The notes below the pieces were generated by a model. It was given only the letters and a program-made list of their open reading frames with translations. It was not told the DNA's origin and searched no databases. Positions 33,350-42,727 of a stretch of DNA of 45,910 bases are shown here, piece after piece. Location: NCBI GenBank assembly GCA_938045815.1, contig CALIBI010000019.1, positions 1 to 45,910 of the forward strand. Reading direction: 5' to 3'. The DNA is from an uncultured Sulfolobales archaeon. Lineage in GTDB: Archaea > Thermoproteota > Thermoprotei_A > Sulfolobales > NBVN01. Position 1 is the stretch's first letter. Every line of letters begins with the position of its first letter. Position numbers and translations under genes: made by a program.

Positions 33350-34012
33350 TCAAGGTGGGGAGGAGCTCATTTGCGTGAGAACTCTCATAACAACTTCTAC
33401 AGGATTCTTAGCGCTAGTTACTGCACCACCCATTATAACTATGTCTATACCCTCATCCACTATCTTCTTGACGTCCTCCGGTTTAATACCTCCCGCTACA
33501 GCCACCTTAAGTGATGTTTCTCGTTTTATTTTTGTTGCTTCACTTAGCAGGTCTGAGGCTCTTAAGCCACGCATTCTCTGCACACTTATTCCCACATGGT
33601 GCACGACCGCTTCTATGCCTAGGCGATTCAGTTCTTGCGCTCTTTGAAGAGGTTTCGGATGACTTATTAAGTCTCCTATCACTAGCTTGCCGTAACTACG
33701 TGCAGTCTCTACTGCTTCTTTAATTGTCTCGTCTTCTGCTACAGCTAGTACTGTGTACGCGTCAGCACCTACCTCATACATCATCGCGCCTTCTATTCCT
33801 GGTACATCCATGGTCTTAGTGTCTGCTACGACGAAGCAGCCCGTAAGATCCTTCAAAGACTTCACTGCTAGCTTACCCCAAGACTTGATTAGTGGTGTTC
33901 CTGCCTCAAGCCAGATGTTCTCGCATTTTGTTGCGGAAGCTATCTTAACTGATAACTCGAGAACCCTCATCAAATCTGTTAAATCGAGAGCTATCTGAAG
34001 TATCGCCACCAT
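33350..34012 (-). CDS. 3-hexulose-6-phosphate synthase, orotidine-phosphate-decarboxylase superfamily
   Basis: A 220-residue TIM-barrel protein. ILQIALDLTD at the start, IWLEAGTPLIKSWG near residue 37, VVADTKTMDVPGIEG with the Asp-x-Lys-x-x-Asp core, HHVGIS, and the phosphate loop VAGGIKPED with IVIMGGAVT match hexulose-phosphate synthase. In archaea without an oxidative pentose pathway, this enzyme with its isomerase interconverts fructose 6-phosphate and ribulose 5-phosphate plus formaldehyde. The isomerase is not fused and not in the window. The ORF track starts at GTG 34021; ATG 34012, preceded by GGTGATT, opens closest to the family start. Confidence 0.88.
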   Translation of the reverse strand: MVAILQIALDLTDLMRVLELSVKIASATKCENIWLEAGTPLIKSWGKLAVKSLKDLTGCFVVADTKTMDVPGIEGAMMYEVGADAYTVLAVAEDETIKEAVETARSYGKLVIGDLISHPKPLQRAQELNRLGIEAVVHHVGISVQRMRGLRASDLLSEATKIKRETSLKVAVAGGIKPEDVKKIVDEGIDIVIMGGAVTSAKNPVEVVMRVLTQMSSSPP

Positions 34013-34040
34013 AATCACCACAGTGTTGTATTCCCCACGA

Positions 34041-34050
34041 CTTATAAATA
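34041..34050 (-). promoter_or_regulatory. TATA box of the hexulose-phosphate synthase gene
   Basis: The minus strand reads TATTTATAAG, centred about 26 bases before base 34020 and so giving a leader of eight or so bases for the ATG at 34012, or a leaderless message from GTG 34021. Confidence 0.5.
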
Positions 34051-34082
34051 CGTCTCTACGTTATGCGTGTGAGAAGGGGGGC

Positions 34083-35669
34083 TCACGACCTACGTAAGAA
34101 TCTTCCTGGCTTAACCTCAGTATGCTTACCCTCCCTAATCACCAATTTTCCGTTAACTAGTAAGTACTCTACACCTGTAGAGTATATGTGCGGATTCTCA
34201 AAAGTTGCTCTATCCCTCATAGTGTAGTAATTAAACACTACCAAATCAGCTTTGAAACCAGGTCTCAGCAACCCTCTATCATGAAGTCCTAACTTCCTGG
34301 CGGGTAAGGAAGTCATTTTCCTCACAGCTTCCGGGAGACTTAACACCTTAAGCTCTCTCACATACCTAGCTATGATTCTGGGGAAAGTCCCGTAATTCCT
34401 GGGATGTGGCATACCCTTACCAAACCTCATTACGCTGCCGTCACTTCCTATAGCTACTAGGGGATGTGACACTGCTTTAGTTACGTCCTCATCATTCATA
34501 GTATGTATTACGACACTCGTTAATCCCTTGTCTTCTATGAGTAACTTAGCTATAGTGCTCACTGGGTCAGATTCCCACACCCTTGATATCTCCTCTATAC
34601 TCCTCCCTAAAACTTCCGGATGACTTTCTGAGTAAGAAATTCTTATTTTATCCCAATCACTATGTCCTTCTTCAGGTATTCCGTACCTCTCCAAGAAGTT
34701 CCTCAACTTACTTAATAGATTCGGGTTACTTAATTTTTCAATCATTTTCTCAGGACCCTCCTCCCTGACCCAGGTTGGTAGTAGGGCTTCTAAGCCTGTA
34801 GAACTTGCTGTGTAGGGGTAGGCGTCAGCACTGAAGTCGTAACCCCTCCTAACGTATTCTTCAATAAGATTCAAAACCTTAGGAACACTCCCCCACGCAG
34901 GAGGTCCAGCAGCCTTAACGTGTGATATCTCTAGGCTGACGCCGCTAGCTAAACCTACTTGTATTGCTTCAATAACAGCGTCAAGAAGTCCGACCCCCTC
35001 ATTCCTTATGTGTGTTGAGTAAATACCGCCGTATCTTGAGACAATCTTAGCTAACTCAATTAGCTCATAAGTATCGGAGAACATGCCGGGGACGTAAATA
35101 AGTCCTGAAGACATCCCGAAAGCACCTGCGCTCATCGCTTCATTCAGTAATTCACTCATTTCGCTAAGTTGTTTTTCTGAAGGTCTAACATCACCTACAC
35201 CTAGAACAGCGCTCCTTAGAGTTCCGTGACCGACTAAAGCAACTACGTTTAAGCTTTTCTTAAGCGCCTCAAGATGCTTAAGGTACTCACTAAAAGAATA
35301 CCAAGGTATACTACCAACTTCCTTGATGAATTCCACCTCACTATACTCAAGGAACTCCCTATTATTCTCTGTTAGTGGAGCGGGAGAATACCCACAATTA
35401 CCTACCACAATAGTAGTGACTCCCTGAGTAACGTAGTTATCGGCTGTGGGAGTTATGAAGATACTACTATCACTGTGATTATGGATATCTATGAAGCCTG
35501 GAGCAACAAATAAGTCGTTAGCATTAATTATTTCCTCAGCGCTCTCACCAGACAAATCTCCTATCTTAACTATAGTATCGTCAATAATCCCGATATCTTT
35601 CCTGTAGGGAGGTGCTCCACTACCGTCAACAAGTATCCCTTTCCTAACTATTACGTCATATACACGCAT
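34083..35669 (-). CDS. N-acyl-D-amino-acid deacylase (D-aminoacylase family)
   Basis: A 528-residue amidohydrolase of the D-aminoacylase type. GFIDIHNHSD near residue 60 binds metal, VVGNCGYSPAP near residue 90 carries the conserved metal-site cysteine, and EISHVKAAG, ADAYPYTASST and AIGSDGSVM follow in the family order. The C-terminus (PGFKADLVVFNYYTMRDRATFENPH) is typical. It hydrolyses N-acyl-D-amino acids or D-residue-containing dipeptides. It is divergent from an oligopeptide transporter operon with a 173-base control region between, suggesting that imported peptides are its substrates. ATG start, with ATGAGGT as ribosome site. Confidence 0.9.
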   Translation of the reverse strand: MRVYDVIVRKGILVDGSGAPPYRKDIGIIDDTIVKIGDLSGESAEEIINANDLFVAPGFIDIHNHSDSSIFITPTADNYVTQGVTTIVVGNCGYSPAPLTENNREFLEYSEVEFIKEVGSIPWYSFSEYLKHLEALKKSLNVVALVGHGTLRSAVLGVGDVRPSEKQLSEMSELLNEAMSAGAFGMSSGLIYVPGMFSDTYELIELAKIVSRYGGIYSTHIRNEGVGLLDAVIEAIQVGLASGVSLEISHVKAAGPPAWGSVPKVLNLIEEYVRRGYDFSADAYPYTASSTGLEALLPTWVREEGPEKMIEKLSNPNLLSKLRNFLERYGIPEEGHSDWDKIRISYSESHPEVLGRSIEEISRVWESDPVSTIAKLLIEDKGLTSVVIHTMNDEDVTKAVSHPLVAIGSDGSVMRFGKGMPHPRNYGTFPRIIARYVRELKVLSLPEAVRKMTSLPARKLGLHDRGLLRPGFKADLVVFNYYTMRDRATFENPHIYSTGVEYLLVNGKLVIREGKHTEVKPGRFLRRS

Positions 35670-35700
35670 TAAATTACCTCATAAACAATCTATAATCTCT

Positions 35701-35812
35701 TATTAATAAAGTTTTCACTAAATCAATAATATGGTCAAAATAACTTAGGTAGTTACCTTAGCTTATGATCAGGTCTGTCAGATTGACTTCAAATTATTAA
35801 GAATATTTATTA
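35701..35812. promoter_or_regulatory. Divergent control region with two palindromes (D-aminoacylase / peptide transporter)
   Basis: A minus-strand TATA box (TTTATTAATA, 35701-35710) serves the D-aminoacylase gene and ATATTTATTA (35803-35812) serves the transporter. Between them are two imperfect palindromes, CTTAGGTAGTTACCTTAG (35744-35761, core AGGTA/TACCT) and TCAGGTCTGTCAGATTGA (35769-35786, core TCTG/CAGA), 25 bases apart centre to centre. They are candidate operators for joint regulation. Confidence 0.45.
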
Positions 35813-35842
35813 GCTTAGTTACACTAATCTCTCGGAGGTGTC

Positions 35843-37483
35843 ATGATGCGCTTTAATAAAGCGGTGTCTAAGATTGTTATCACAGTGTTAGTTTTGATTG
35901 TAGCTATTGCTTTAGTGGCTACGTACTTCGTGTTTGCGCCTATACCTACTCAAACACCTACTACGTCGCCTACAGAAACTACTCCTCAGCTGAAGAGGAC
36001 ATTAGTTATCGCGATACCTGAGGAGCCTATGGGGCTAGATGTCCAGCAAGTAACTTGGGCTAATGAGGTGCATGCCTTGATTTTCCAGCCTCTAGTAGTG
36101 CTTGGACCCGACACGACGTTAGTTCCTGATTTAGCGTTAAGATGGGAAGTCTCTGAGGACGGTACTGTCATAATTTTCTATTTGCCTGAAGGAGCTAAGT
36201 TCTCTAACGGAGATCCACTCACGGCTGAAGCAGTCAAGAAATCTATTGAGAGGTATAGGAATATTTCGCCATACGCGGAGGACTTCGCTGACGTGGAGGA
36301 GATAGTAGTGCTAGACACGTATACACTTAAGCTAATCCTTAAGAACCCAGCACCATATCTTTGGGCTGTGCTCGTAACTGTTTATGGAGCGCCTGTCAAC
36401 GCTAGGGTGGCTGAGGAAATCGGTAATGATGCCTTCAACAGGCTTCCGATAGGTAGTGGTCCCTACAAGGTTAGTGAGTGGGTTAGAGGTTCACACGTAG
36501 TTCTCGTAAGAAACGATAACTACAGAACTAACATGCCTTTCGTGACTAATAAAGGTCCTAACCCATACATAGACGAAATAATAATAAGATTTATACCAGA
36601 AGACCTTACCAGAATAGCTGAGCTTGAGGCAGGCCGTGTAGATATTGTTAGAGGTGTGCCTCTAGATGAGGTTAAGAGACTTAGAGAGAATCCGAACATA
36701 CAGCTCTATGAAACCCTATCACCAGGCATACACTACATAATGGTTAATGTACTGAAGGAACCACTAAATGATGTAAGAGTGCGTCAAGCAATAATGATAG
36801 CAATTAATAGGGATGAGATAGCTGCGATACTAGATAATAACGTAATTCCTTGGTATTCCTTCCTCTCACCATCACAGATATGCTATAATAAGTCTGTTGA
36901 GGACTTAGCTAAGAGTCTCTATTCATATGATCTGAATAGAGCTAAAGAACTACTTAAAGAGGCTGGCTGGGTAGACACAAACGGTGACGGAATAGTTGAT
37001 AAAGATGGTGTTCCATTAAAACTCACTCTACTCTCACCAACAGACGATCCAGCACTCAAGAAGTCTGCCCCCTTAATTCAGGCACAACTAGCTAAAATAG
37101 GTGTGAGTATAGAGATTAAGGAGTACACGTACGATTACGTAAGAGAATTAACTAGGGAATGGAATTTCGAGTTAGCTCTGAGAAGGTTCTCGTGGGCTGA
37201 CCCAGACATACTGATATACCTCATTCACAGTGAGTACGGTAACTACACGTATTCAAACCCTGAAGTAAATGAGTTGCTGGAATTAGGTCGCTCCGTAGCT
37301 GACATGACCGAAAGAACTAAGGTTTACTCCAGAGCTCAGGAGATATTGTTAAGAGATCTCCCGCTAATACCTCTCTTCGTACTCAAAGAGTATACTGCTG
37401 TCAGCAAGAACGTTAAGGGACTGATAGTACTCCCACCTTATGGTACGCTAATAATAAATGACGTGCGGGTAGAGCAGAGATAG
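35843..37483 (+). CDS. Oligopeptide/dipeptide ABC transporter substrate-binding protein
   Basis: A 546-residue family 5 solute-binding protein. Residues ~12-33 are an N-terminal signal/anchor helix (VITVLVLIVAIALVATYFVF), followed by a Thr/Pro-rich tether (PTQTPTTSPTETTP) typical of archaeal surface binding proteins. The mature domain opens with TLVIAIPEEPMGLDVQ and has FSNGDPLTAEAV near residue 123 and VRQAIMIAINRDEIA near residue 312. It should catch peptides outside the membrane and pass them to the permeases. GGAGGTG precedes two adjacent ATG codons; the second (35846) has better spacing. Confidence 0.93.
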   Translation: MMRFNKAVSKIVITVLVLIVAIALVATYFVFAPIPTQTPTTSPTETTPQLKRTLVIAIPEEPMGLDVQQVTWANEVHALIFQPLVVLGPDTTLVPDLALRWEVSEDGTVIIFYLPEGAKFSNGDPLTAEAVKKSIERYRNISPYAEDFADVEEIVVLDTYTLKLILKNPAPYLWAVLVTVYGAPVNARVAEEIGNDAFNRLPIGSGPYKVSEWVRGSHVVLVRNDNYRTNMPFVTNKGPNPYIDEIIIRFIPEDLTRIAELEAGRVDIVRGVPLDEVKRLRENPNIQLYETLSPGIHYIMVNVLKEPLNDVRVRQAIMIAINRDEIAAILDNNVIPWYSFLSPSQICYNKSVEDLAKSLYSYDLNRAKELLKEAGWVDTNGDGIVDKDGVPLKLTLLSPTDDPALKKSAPLIQAQLAKIGVSIEIKEYTYDYVRELTREWNFELALRRFSWADPDILIYLIHSEYGNYTYSNPEVNELLELGRSVADMTERTKVYSRAQEILLRDLPLIPLFVLKEYTAVSKNVKGLIVLPPYGTLIINDVRVEQR

Positions 37484-37502
37484 TTAGCGCTAGGTATCTA
37501 AG

Positions 37503-38447
37503 ATGGGTTTACTCACATACGTTTTAAAGAAGTTTTTAATAGGAATCCCTGTTATTTTCGGTGTAACGATAATTCTTTTCTACATAATGTATACGTTGCC
37601 TGGAGACCCAATAAAACTTCTCTTAGCTGGGGAGAGAGTAACTCCAGCTAGAATAGAGGAGTTAAGAAGGGCTTGGGGGCTTGACCAGCCCGTCTACATA
37701 CAGTATTTCTACTGGCTTTCTCATATTGTTAGGGGTGATTTGGGAGTTTCTATAGTTACTAAGGAGCCTGTTGCTCTACTCATATCTCAGAGACTTCCTT
37801 ATACACTAACCTTGATGCTTATCTCAACGCTACTATCATACAGTATAGGTGTTTTGGCAGGACTTATAACAGCGTTAAAGAGAGGCACGCTGATAGATGG
37901 TTTTGTATCTATAGTAGGAGTTATTAATTACTCAATACCTGGCTTCTGGTTCGGTCTAATGTTAATGCTATCTTTTGGCTACTACCTGCAGCTCCTACCG
38001 ATATCTGGTTATGAAGGACCGCACTCTTTAGTACTGCCTGCATTATCCTTAGCACTCCCCTCATCAGCCTACGTAATGAGGCTTACGAGAGCTGAGATGG
38101 TTGAGGTTCTCAACGAAGACTACATAAGGACTGCTCGGGCTAAAGGACTTAATAAGAGGAGAGTGTTGTTAGTTCACGCACTCAGAAACGCGATGATACC
38201 TGTAGTCGTTATGTTTTTCCTTAATATGCCTTGGTTAATAGGTGGTGCAGTAGTTATAGAGACTTTATTCGCTTTGCCAGGGATGGGCAGGTTGCTGTAC
38301 GTGTCAATAATAAGACAGGACTACGCCGTAGTTCAGGGTATAGTACTAATAATAACTGTTCTTACGGTAGTCTTCAACACCTTAGGAGACGTTGTAGTGG
38401 CTGTTCTAGACCCGCGCATACGTGTAGAGAGAGGTGGTGGCTTATGA
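37503..38447 (+). CDS. Peptide ABC transporter permease, DppB type
   Basis: A 314-residue inner permease with about six membrane helices. The N-terminal FLIGIPVIFGVTIILFYIMYTLPGD and the cytoplasmic EAA-type loop DYIRTARAKGLNKRRVLLVHALRNAMIPV near residue 205 are the DppB/OppB pattern. It forms the channel with the DppC-type protein whose ATG overlaps its stop (ATGA). It follows the binding-protein gene by 19 bases. Confidence 0.93.
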   Translation: MGLLTYVLKKFLIGIPVIFGVTIILFYIMYTLPGDPIKLLLAGERVTPARIEELRRAWGLDQPVYIQYFYWLSHIVRGDLGVSIVTKEPVALLISQRLPYTLTLMLISTLLSYSIGVLAGLITALKRGTLIDGFVSIVGVINYSIPGFWFGLMLMLSFGYYLQLLPISGYEGPHSLVLPALSLALPSSAYVMRLTRAEMVEVLNEDYIRTARAKGLNKRRVLLVHALRNAMIPVVVMFFLNMPWLIGGAVVIETLFALPGMGRLLYVSIIRQDYAVVQGIVLIITVLTVVFNTLGDVVVAVLDPRIRVERGGGL

Positions 38448-39316
38448 TATCGCTTATTAGAGAAAAGATTAAGTCGCTGAGCAGCAGTGAAGAGATAAGT
38501 CTCTTCTTGAAGCACAAGAGAGGTATGGCTGGCTTAATTCTTTTGTCTTTTATGTTGTTCATTGCTTTAACAGCAGACTTCATAGCTCCTAAGAGGTTTG
38601 ATGAAGTAGACCCCTCATCCAGATTATTACCACCATCTACAGCAAATATTTTCGGAACCGACCAGCTAGGGAGAGATGTCTTCAGCAGGGTTGTTTTCGG
38701 TGCTAGGATAGCTTTGTGGGTAGGTCTACTAGTAGTCGTAATTGAGGCTGGGATAGGAGTTCCTCTAGGCTTGGTAGCTGGGTACTACGGAGGATCAATA
38801 GATAAGCTAATATCAGCGATTACTGACATGCTTTGGGCTTTCCCACCAATAATTTTGGCTTTAGCTATAGTGACTATACTGGGTCCTGGATTAACTAATG
38901 TAGTTATAGCCGTCTCCGTAGTTAGTTGGGCCCCCTACACGAGAGTAGTAAGAGCTAAGACTCAATCAATAATGAGTAGGGAATTCATAATTGCTGCGAG
39001 AGCTGTTGGTGAGTCTAGTTTAAGCATAATGTTCAGGTATGTCTTACCTAATACTCTATCATCTGTGATAGTCTTAGCAACTTTAACTATACCTTCAGCA
39101 ATACTCTATACTACAGCACTCAGCTTCTTAGGTTTTGGCGCTCAACCCCCAACTCCTGACTGGGGTGCTATGCTTAACGAGGGAAAAGACTACATATTTA
39201 AAGCACCGTGGTGTTCCGTATTTCCTGGATTATTTATAACCCTAACCGCATTAAGCTTTAACCTCCTAGGTGATGCCTTAAGAGACGTTCTAGATCCTAA
39301 GCTGAGGCTGGGGTGA
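38444..39316 (+). CDS. Peptide ABC transporter permease, DppC type
   Basis: A 290-residue permease. The ORF track extends it to 38231, but that portion is out-of-frame DppB sequence without hydrophobic pattern; ATG 38444, overlapping the dppB stop and preceded by GAGGTGGTGG, is the start. FLKHKRGMAGLILLSFML opens it in the normal DppC manner, FGTDQLGRDVFSRVVFGARIAL near residue 67 is the family signature, and REFIIAARAVGESSLSIMFRYVLPN is the EAA loop contacting the ATPases. Confidence 0.93.
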   Translation: MISLIREKIKSLSSSEEISLFLKHKRGMAGLILLSFMLFIALTADFIAPKRFDEVDPSSRLLPPSTANIFGTDQLGRDVFSRVVFGARIALWVGLLVVVIEAGIGVPLGLVAGYYGGSIDKLISAITDMLWAFPPIILALAIVTILGPGLTNVVIAVSVVSWAPYTRVVRAKTQSIMSREFIIAARAVGESSLSIMFRYVLPNTLSSVIVLATLTIPSAILYTTALSFLGFGAQPPTPDWGAMLNEGKDYIFKAPWCSVFPGLFITLTALSFNLLGDALRDVLDPKLRLG

Positions 39317-39321
39317 TGTGA

Positions 39322-40296
39322 ATGTCCAGAATATTGCTTGAGGTGAGAGACCTACACATATGTTACGAGACTAGCAGAGGTTGCGTTAGAGCAGTTGATG
39401 GGGTAAGCCTAGTGATTTATGAGAGCGAAACTTTCTGTTTGGTTGGTGAGACGGGGTGCGGCAAAAGTACGTTGGCTCTAGCCATACCTAGGCTCCTTCC
39501 CCCTAACGCGAGACTCTTGAGCGGCGACATATTCTTTAGAGGCATGAACTTACTGAGGATTAATGAGAATGAGTTACAGAAGATTAGAGGAAAAGAGATA
39601 GCGATGATTTTCCAGAACCCCATGACTTCCCTGAATCCTGTTCACATGATAGGCTTCCAAGTAGCTGAAGTGCCGGCAACACATTTCAGGATATCATGGA
39701 GGGAAGCACTACTCACCGCAATAAAGCAGCTAGGTAAGGTAGGGATACCTGACCCCGACTTGAGATCCAGAAACTACCCTCACGTGTTTAGTGGAGGAAT
39801 GAAACAAAGAACTATGATAGCTATGATGACAACCTGCAAGCCCAGTCTACTAATAGCTGACGAACCTACCACAGCTTTAGACGTCACTATACAAGCCCAG
39901 ATACTTAAGTTATTGCATGAACTCAAGAACGAGTACGGTCTTACACTACTACTAATAACACACAACTTCGGTATAGTGGCTGAAGTATGTGATAGGGTTG
40001 GAGTAATGTATGCTGGGAAGCTTGTTGAGGTAGCTGAAGTAAGAGAGATCTTTGAGAATCCTCAACACCCCTACACTAAGGGATTAATAGGGTGCGTGGT
40101 AGCCAGGAAGAAATCGAAGACGAGATTAAATCAAATAGCTGGAGCACCACCTAGTCTCCTAAACCCACCAAACGGCTGCAGATTTCACCCAAGATGCTCT
40201 TACACGACCCCTAAGTGCTTGAGAGAAGAACCTCAATTAATTGAGGTGTGTAGAGGTCATCTGGTTGCTTGCCATAATTACGAGAGAGTTGGGTGA
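39322..40296 (+). CDS. Peptide ABC transporter ATP-binding protein, DppD type
   Basis: A 324-residue ATPase: Walker A GETGCGKSTLALA near residue 38, Q-loop MIFQNPMTSLNP, signature FSGGMKQRTMIAMM, Walker B LLIADEPTTALDVT and switch histidine ITHNFG. The C-terminal oligopeptide-transporter extension GCRFHPRCSYTTPKC...EVCRGHLVACH keeps the conserved cysteines that bind an iron-sulfur cluster in related proteins. It is the fourth gene of the operon and overlaps the DppF-type gene by four bases. Confidence 0.94.
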   Translation: MSRILLEVRDLHICYETSRGCVRAVDGVSLVIYESETFCLVGETGCGKSTLALAIPRLLPPNARLLSGDIFFRGMNLLRINENELQKIRGKEIAMIFQNPMTSLNPVHMIGFQVAEVPATHFRISWREALLTAIKQLGKVGIPDPDLRSRNYPHVFSGGMKQRTMIAMMTTCKPSLLIADEPTTALDVTIQAQILKLLHELKNEYGLTLLLITHNFGIVAEVCDRVGVMYAGKLVEVAEVREIFENPQHPYTKGLIGCVVARKKSKTRLNQIAGAPPSLLNPPNGCRFHPRCSYTTPKCLREEPQLIEVCRGHLVACHNYERVG

Positions 40297-41315
40297 TACT
40301 TACGGAACTCTTAATAGTTAAGGACTTAAAGAAGTATTTTGAGTTCAAGAAGAGTTTATTCTCTAGAACACAGTATGTGCGTGCAGTTGACGGAGTATCC
40401 TTCAGTGTTGAGAAAGGAACTACTTTAGGGGTTGTCGGCGAGTCGGGCTCCGGCAAAACTACTCTAGGGTTAACTATTCTAAGATTAATTGAGCCAACGT
40501 CAGGGAAGATAATATTCAATGGTAGTGACGTGACGCGTCTTAACAATAAGGAACTAAAACACTTCAGAAAATCTACTGGAATAGTTTTTCAAGACCCTTA
40601 CTCATCACTGAATCCGAGAATGAGAGTAAAAGAAATACTTGAGAGACCCCTTAAGATACATAGTAATGATGATGAAGAAGCACGCCTGGAGAAGATAATT
40701 AAGACCTTAGAAGAAGTTGGTTTGAGCGCGGAGCACTTAATGAGATACCCACACGAGCTTTCGGGAGGTCAGCAGCAGAGAGTAGCTATTGCGAGAGCAA
40801 TAATACTTAGGCCGCTCTTAGTAGTTCTTGATGAACCAACCTCCTCTCTTGACGTATCGGTACAGGCGCAGATACTGAACTTGTTACTAGATCTTCAGAA
40901 CAAACATGAGCTGACATACATATTCATCACTCACGACTTACTAACAGCTAAACACGTTAGTGACTTCATTATGGTGATGTATTTGGGCAAGGTTGTAGAA
41001 TACTCGACTACGCACGAGGTTTTCAGAAACCCTAGACATCCCTACACAGTCTCTCTATTCTCCTCAATACCTATACCAGACCCCAAGTTAAAGAGTAGGA
41101 AACGCATAGAGGTAGTAGGCGAGCCTCCAAGCCCTCTCAACCCGCCTGAAGGTTGCAGATATCATCCTAGATGTCCTTACGCTACGGAAGTATGCAAGCT
41201 AAAAGAACCCGAACTACTCGAATTAAGTGATAAACACTTCGTGGCGTGTCATAGAGTAAACGAGCTAGATTTTAGTGAGTTTCTTAACGATATGAGTAGT
41301 TTTTTATCTGATTAA
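40293..41315 (+). CDS. Peptide ABC transporter ATP-binding protein, DppF type
   Basis: A 340-residue ATPase: Walker A GESGSGKTTLGL near residue 50, Q-loop IVFQDPYSSLNPRM, signature LSGGQQQRVAIARAI, Walker B LVVLDEPTSSLDVS, switch ITHDL. The C-terminal GCRYHPRCPYATEVC extension is present. It pairs with the DppD-type ATPase to drive peptide import. The GTG start overlaps the preceding stop (GTGA). It is the last transporter gene, 24 bases before the serine hydrolase. Confidence 0.94.
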   Translation: MILTELLIVKDLKKYFEFKKSLFSRTQYVRAVDGVSFSVEKGTTLGVVGESGSGKTTLGLTILRLIEPTSGKIIFNGSDVTRLNNKELKHFRKSTGIVFQDPYSSLNPRMRVKEILERPLKIHSNDDEEARLEKIIKTLEEVGLSAEHLMRYPHELSGGQQQRVAIARAIILRPLLVVLDEPTSSLDVSVQAQILNLLLDLQNKHELTYIFITHDLLTAKHVSDFIMVMYLGKVVEYSTTHEVFRNPRHPYTVSLFSSIPIPDPKLKSRKRIEVVGEPPSPLNPPEGCRYHPRCPYATEVCKLKEPELLELSDKHFVACHRVNELDFSEFLNDMSSFLSD

Positions 41316-41339
41316 TTAGTATTACATTGGTGAGCTTAA

Positions 41340-42689
41340 TTGAACCTTACTGATCTCGAGAACTTTATTCAGGAGAGACTAACTAAGTATAGGTTTCCAG
41401 GCTTGAGTATAGCTCTGCTGAGAGGTAATGAAGTAATATATTCTAGAGGTTTCGGCTTCCGAGATATTACGGAGTCACTTCCTGCAACTCCAAACACGAA
41501 CTACTGTATCGGCTCCATAACTAAAGCATTCACAGCTGCAGCAATCATGCAACTAATCGAGAAAGGTTTGATGAGTCTTGAAGATCCTGTAAATAAGTTT
41601 ATTGATGTGATTAAATCTAGCGATATTAAGGTTTATCATTTACTCTCGCACACGTCAGGCATACCTGCACTAGGTTATGCTGAAGCCTTAATAGATAGTT
41701 ATTACGGACTAAGCGATCGTTGGTTTCCTATAGCTACTCCAGATGACGTAATAAGCTTCATGAGGAATTATAATGAGTGGCTTATACACAGACCTGGTGA
41801 GAGATGGTTTTACCTAAACGAGGGCTACGTTCTTCTGGGGAAGATAATAGAGAAAGTTAGTGGTATGAGTTATGAGTCTTACGTTAAGACTAATTTACTG
41901 GATAAACTAGGGATGAGGAGGAGCTACTTCAGCAAGGATGAGTATTTGAGAGATAACGATAGAGCTACACCATACCTCATAAATAAGGAGGGCAAACACG
42001 TCAAAGCAGAACCAGTCTTCGGAATCTCAGCTGATGGAGGCTTATTCAGTAACGTGATAGATTTGCTGAAGTTTGTTGAAGCCCTAATTAATAGGGGTTC
42101 CCGCGGCGACGTGGAGATCCTCAGTAAAGATTCTGTTGCTCTAATGGAGAAAACATTCATTCAATTACCTTATGAGACACCAGTAGCTGATTCTTACGGT
42201 CTTGGCTTAATAATACGTCATGATTTCTTTGGTCACAAGCTAGTCGGTCATAGCGGGTCCGTGTTAGTTTATACAGCTTACGTGGGTTACGTACCTGATG
42301 AGAAGATAGGTGTAGCGATCTTAGCTAACGCTTCGGGTTATCCACTCTCTCTTATTGGTGGGTATGCTTTAGCCATACTATTAGGAAAGAATCCTGAGAA
42401 GGAGTTATCTTACGTGCTGACTGAGAGAGTATATGAGAAATTAGTGGGGACATATAAAAACTACAAAGAAACTGTCAGGATACACGTTAAGAGGAGTGGG
42501 GACATGTTGTTCCTGGAAGAAGATTCTAGAGATTCAAATCCCGTGCCTCTAGTGCCTGAGAAAGTATCTGAGGATTACGCGTTATTTAAGGTTTACACGT
42601 TAGCTAGCAAAATCCCGGTAGAATTCTACGTAAGAGACTCAAAAATCGTGATGATTTACGACAGATACGAATTAATAAAGTCGAGTTAA
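41340..42689 (+). CDS. Class C beta-lactamase-type serine hydrolase (S12 family)
   Basis: A 449-residue penicillin-binding-protein-fold hydrolase. The nucleophile motif SxxK is GSITKAF (Ser59, Lys62), the YxN motif is FYLNEGYVLLG near residue 160, and HSGS near residue 309 replaces KTG as in esterase/D-aminopeptidase relatives. The C-terminal ~110 residues form a separate beta-rich domain (VGTYKNYKETVRI), as in D-aminopeptidase-like proteins. No signal peptide is present, so it acts in the cytoplasm; with no murein in archaea, a peptidase or esterase role on imported D-peptides is more likely than lactam resistance. The TTG start follows GGTGAG and sits in the transporter operon. Confidence 0.87.
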   Translation: MNLTDLENFIQERLTKYRFPGLSIALLRGNEVIYSRGFGFRDITESLPATPNTNYCIGSITKAFTAAAIMQLIEKGLMSLEDPVNKFIDVIKSSDIKVYHLLSHTSGIPALGYAEALIDSYYGLSDRWFPIATPDDVISFMRNYNEWLIHRPGERWFYLNEGYVLLGKIIEKVSGMSYESYVKTNLLDKLGMRRSYFSKDEYLRDNDRATPYLINKEGKHVKAEPVFGISADGGLFSNVIDLLKFVEALINRGSRGDVEILSKDSVALMEKTFIQLPYETPVADSYGLGLIIRHDFFGHKLVGHSGSVLVYTAYVGYVPDEKIGVAILANASGYPLSLIGGYALAILLGKNPEKELSYVLTERVYEKLVGTYKNYKETVRIHVKRSGDMLFLEEDSRDSNPVPLVPEKVSEDYALFKVYTLASKIPVEFYVRDSKIVMIYDRYELIKSS

Positions 42690-42691
42690 GA

Positions 42692-42711
42692 CTAAAACGA
42701 TTTAGCTTTTT
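42692..42711 (+). terminator. Hairpin and T-run after the serine hydrolase gene
   Basis: CTAAA and TTTAG around ACGA form a 5-bp stem followed directly by CTTTTT. It lies three bases after the stop and before the convergent M20 gene, so it is a good candidate for the end of the transporter operon. Confidence 0.45.
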
Positions 42712-42727
42712 GTTAAGTTACAGATAC

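Noticed and set aside
38231-38443. N-terminal extension of the DppC ORF
   Set aside because: It is out-of-frame dppB sequence, rich in Arg and Ser with no family similarity; ATG 38444 with ATGA overlap and a strong ribosome site is the start.
41340-42689. Antibiotic-resistance beta-lactamase
   Set aside because: The fold fits, but it has no signal peptide, has HSGS instead of KTG, has an extra C-terminal domain and sits in a peptide-transporter operon in an archaeon; a peptidase/esterase role is more likely.
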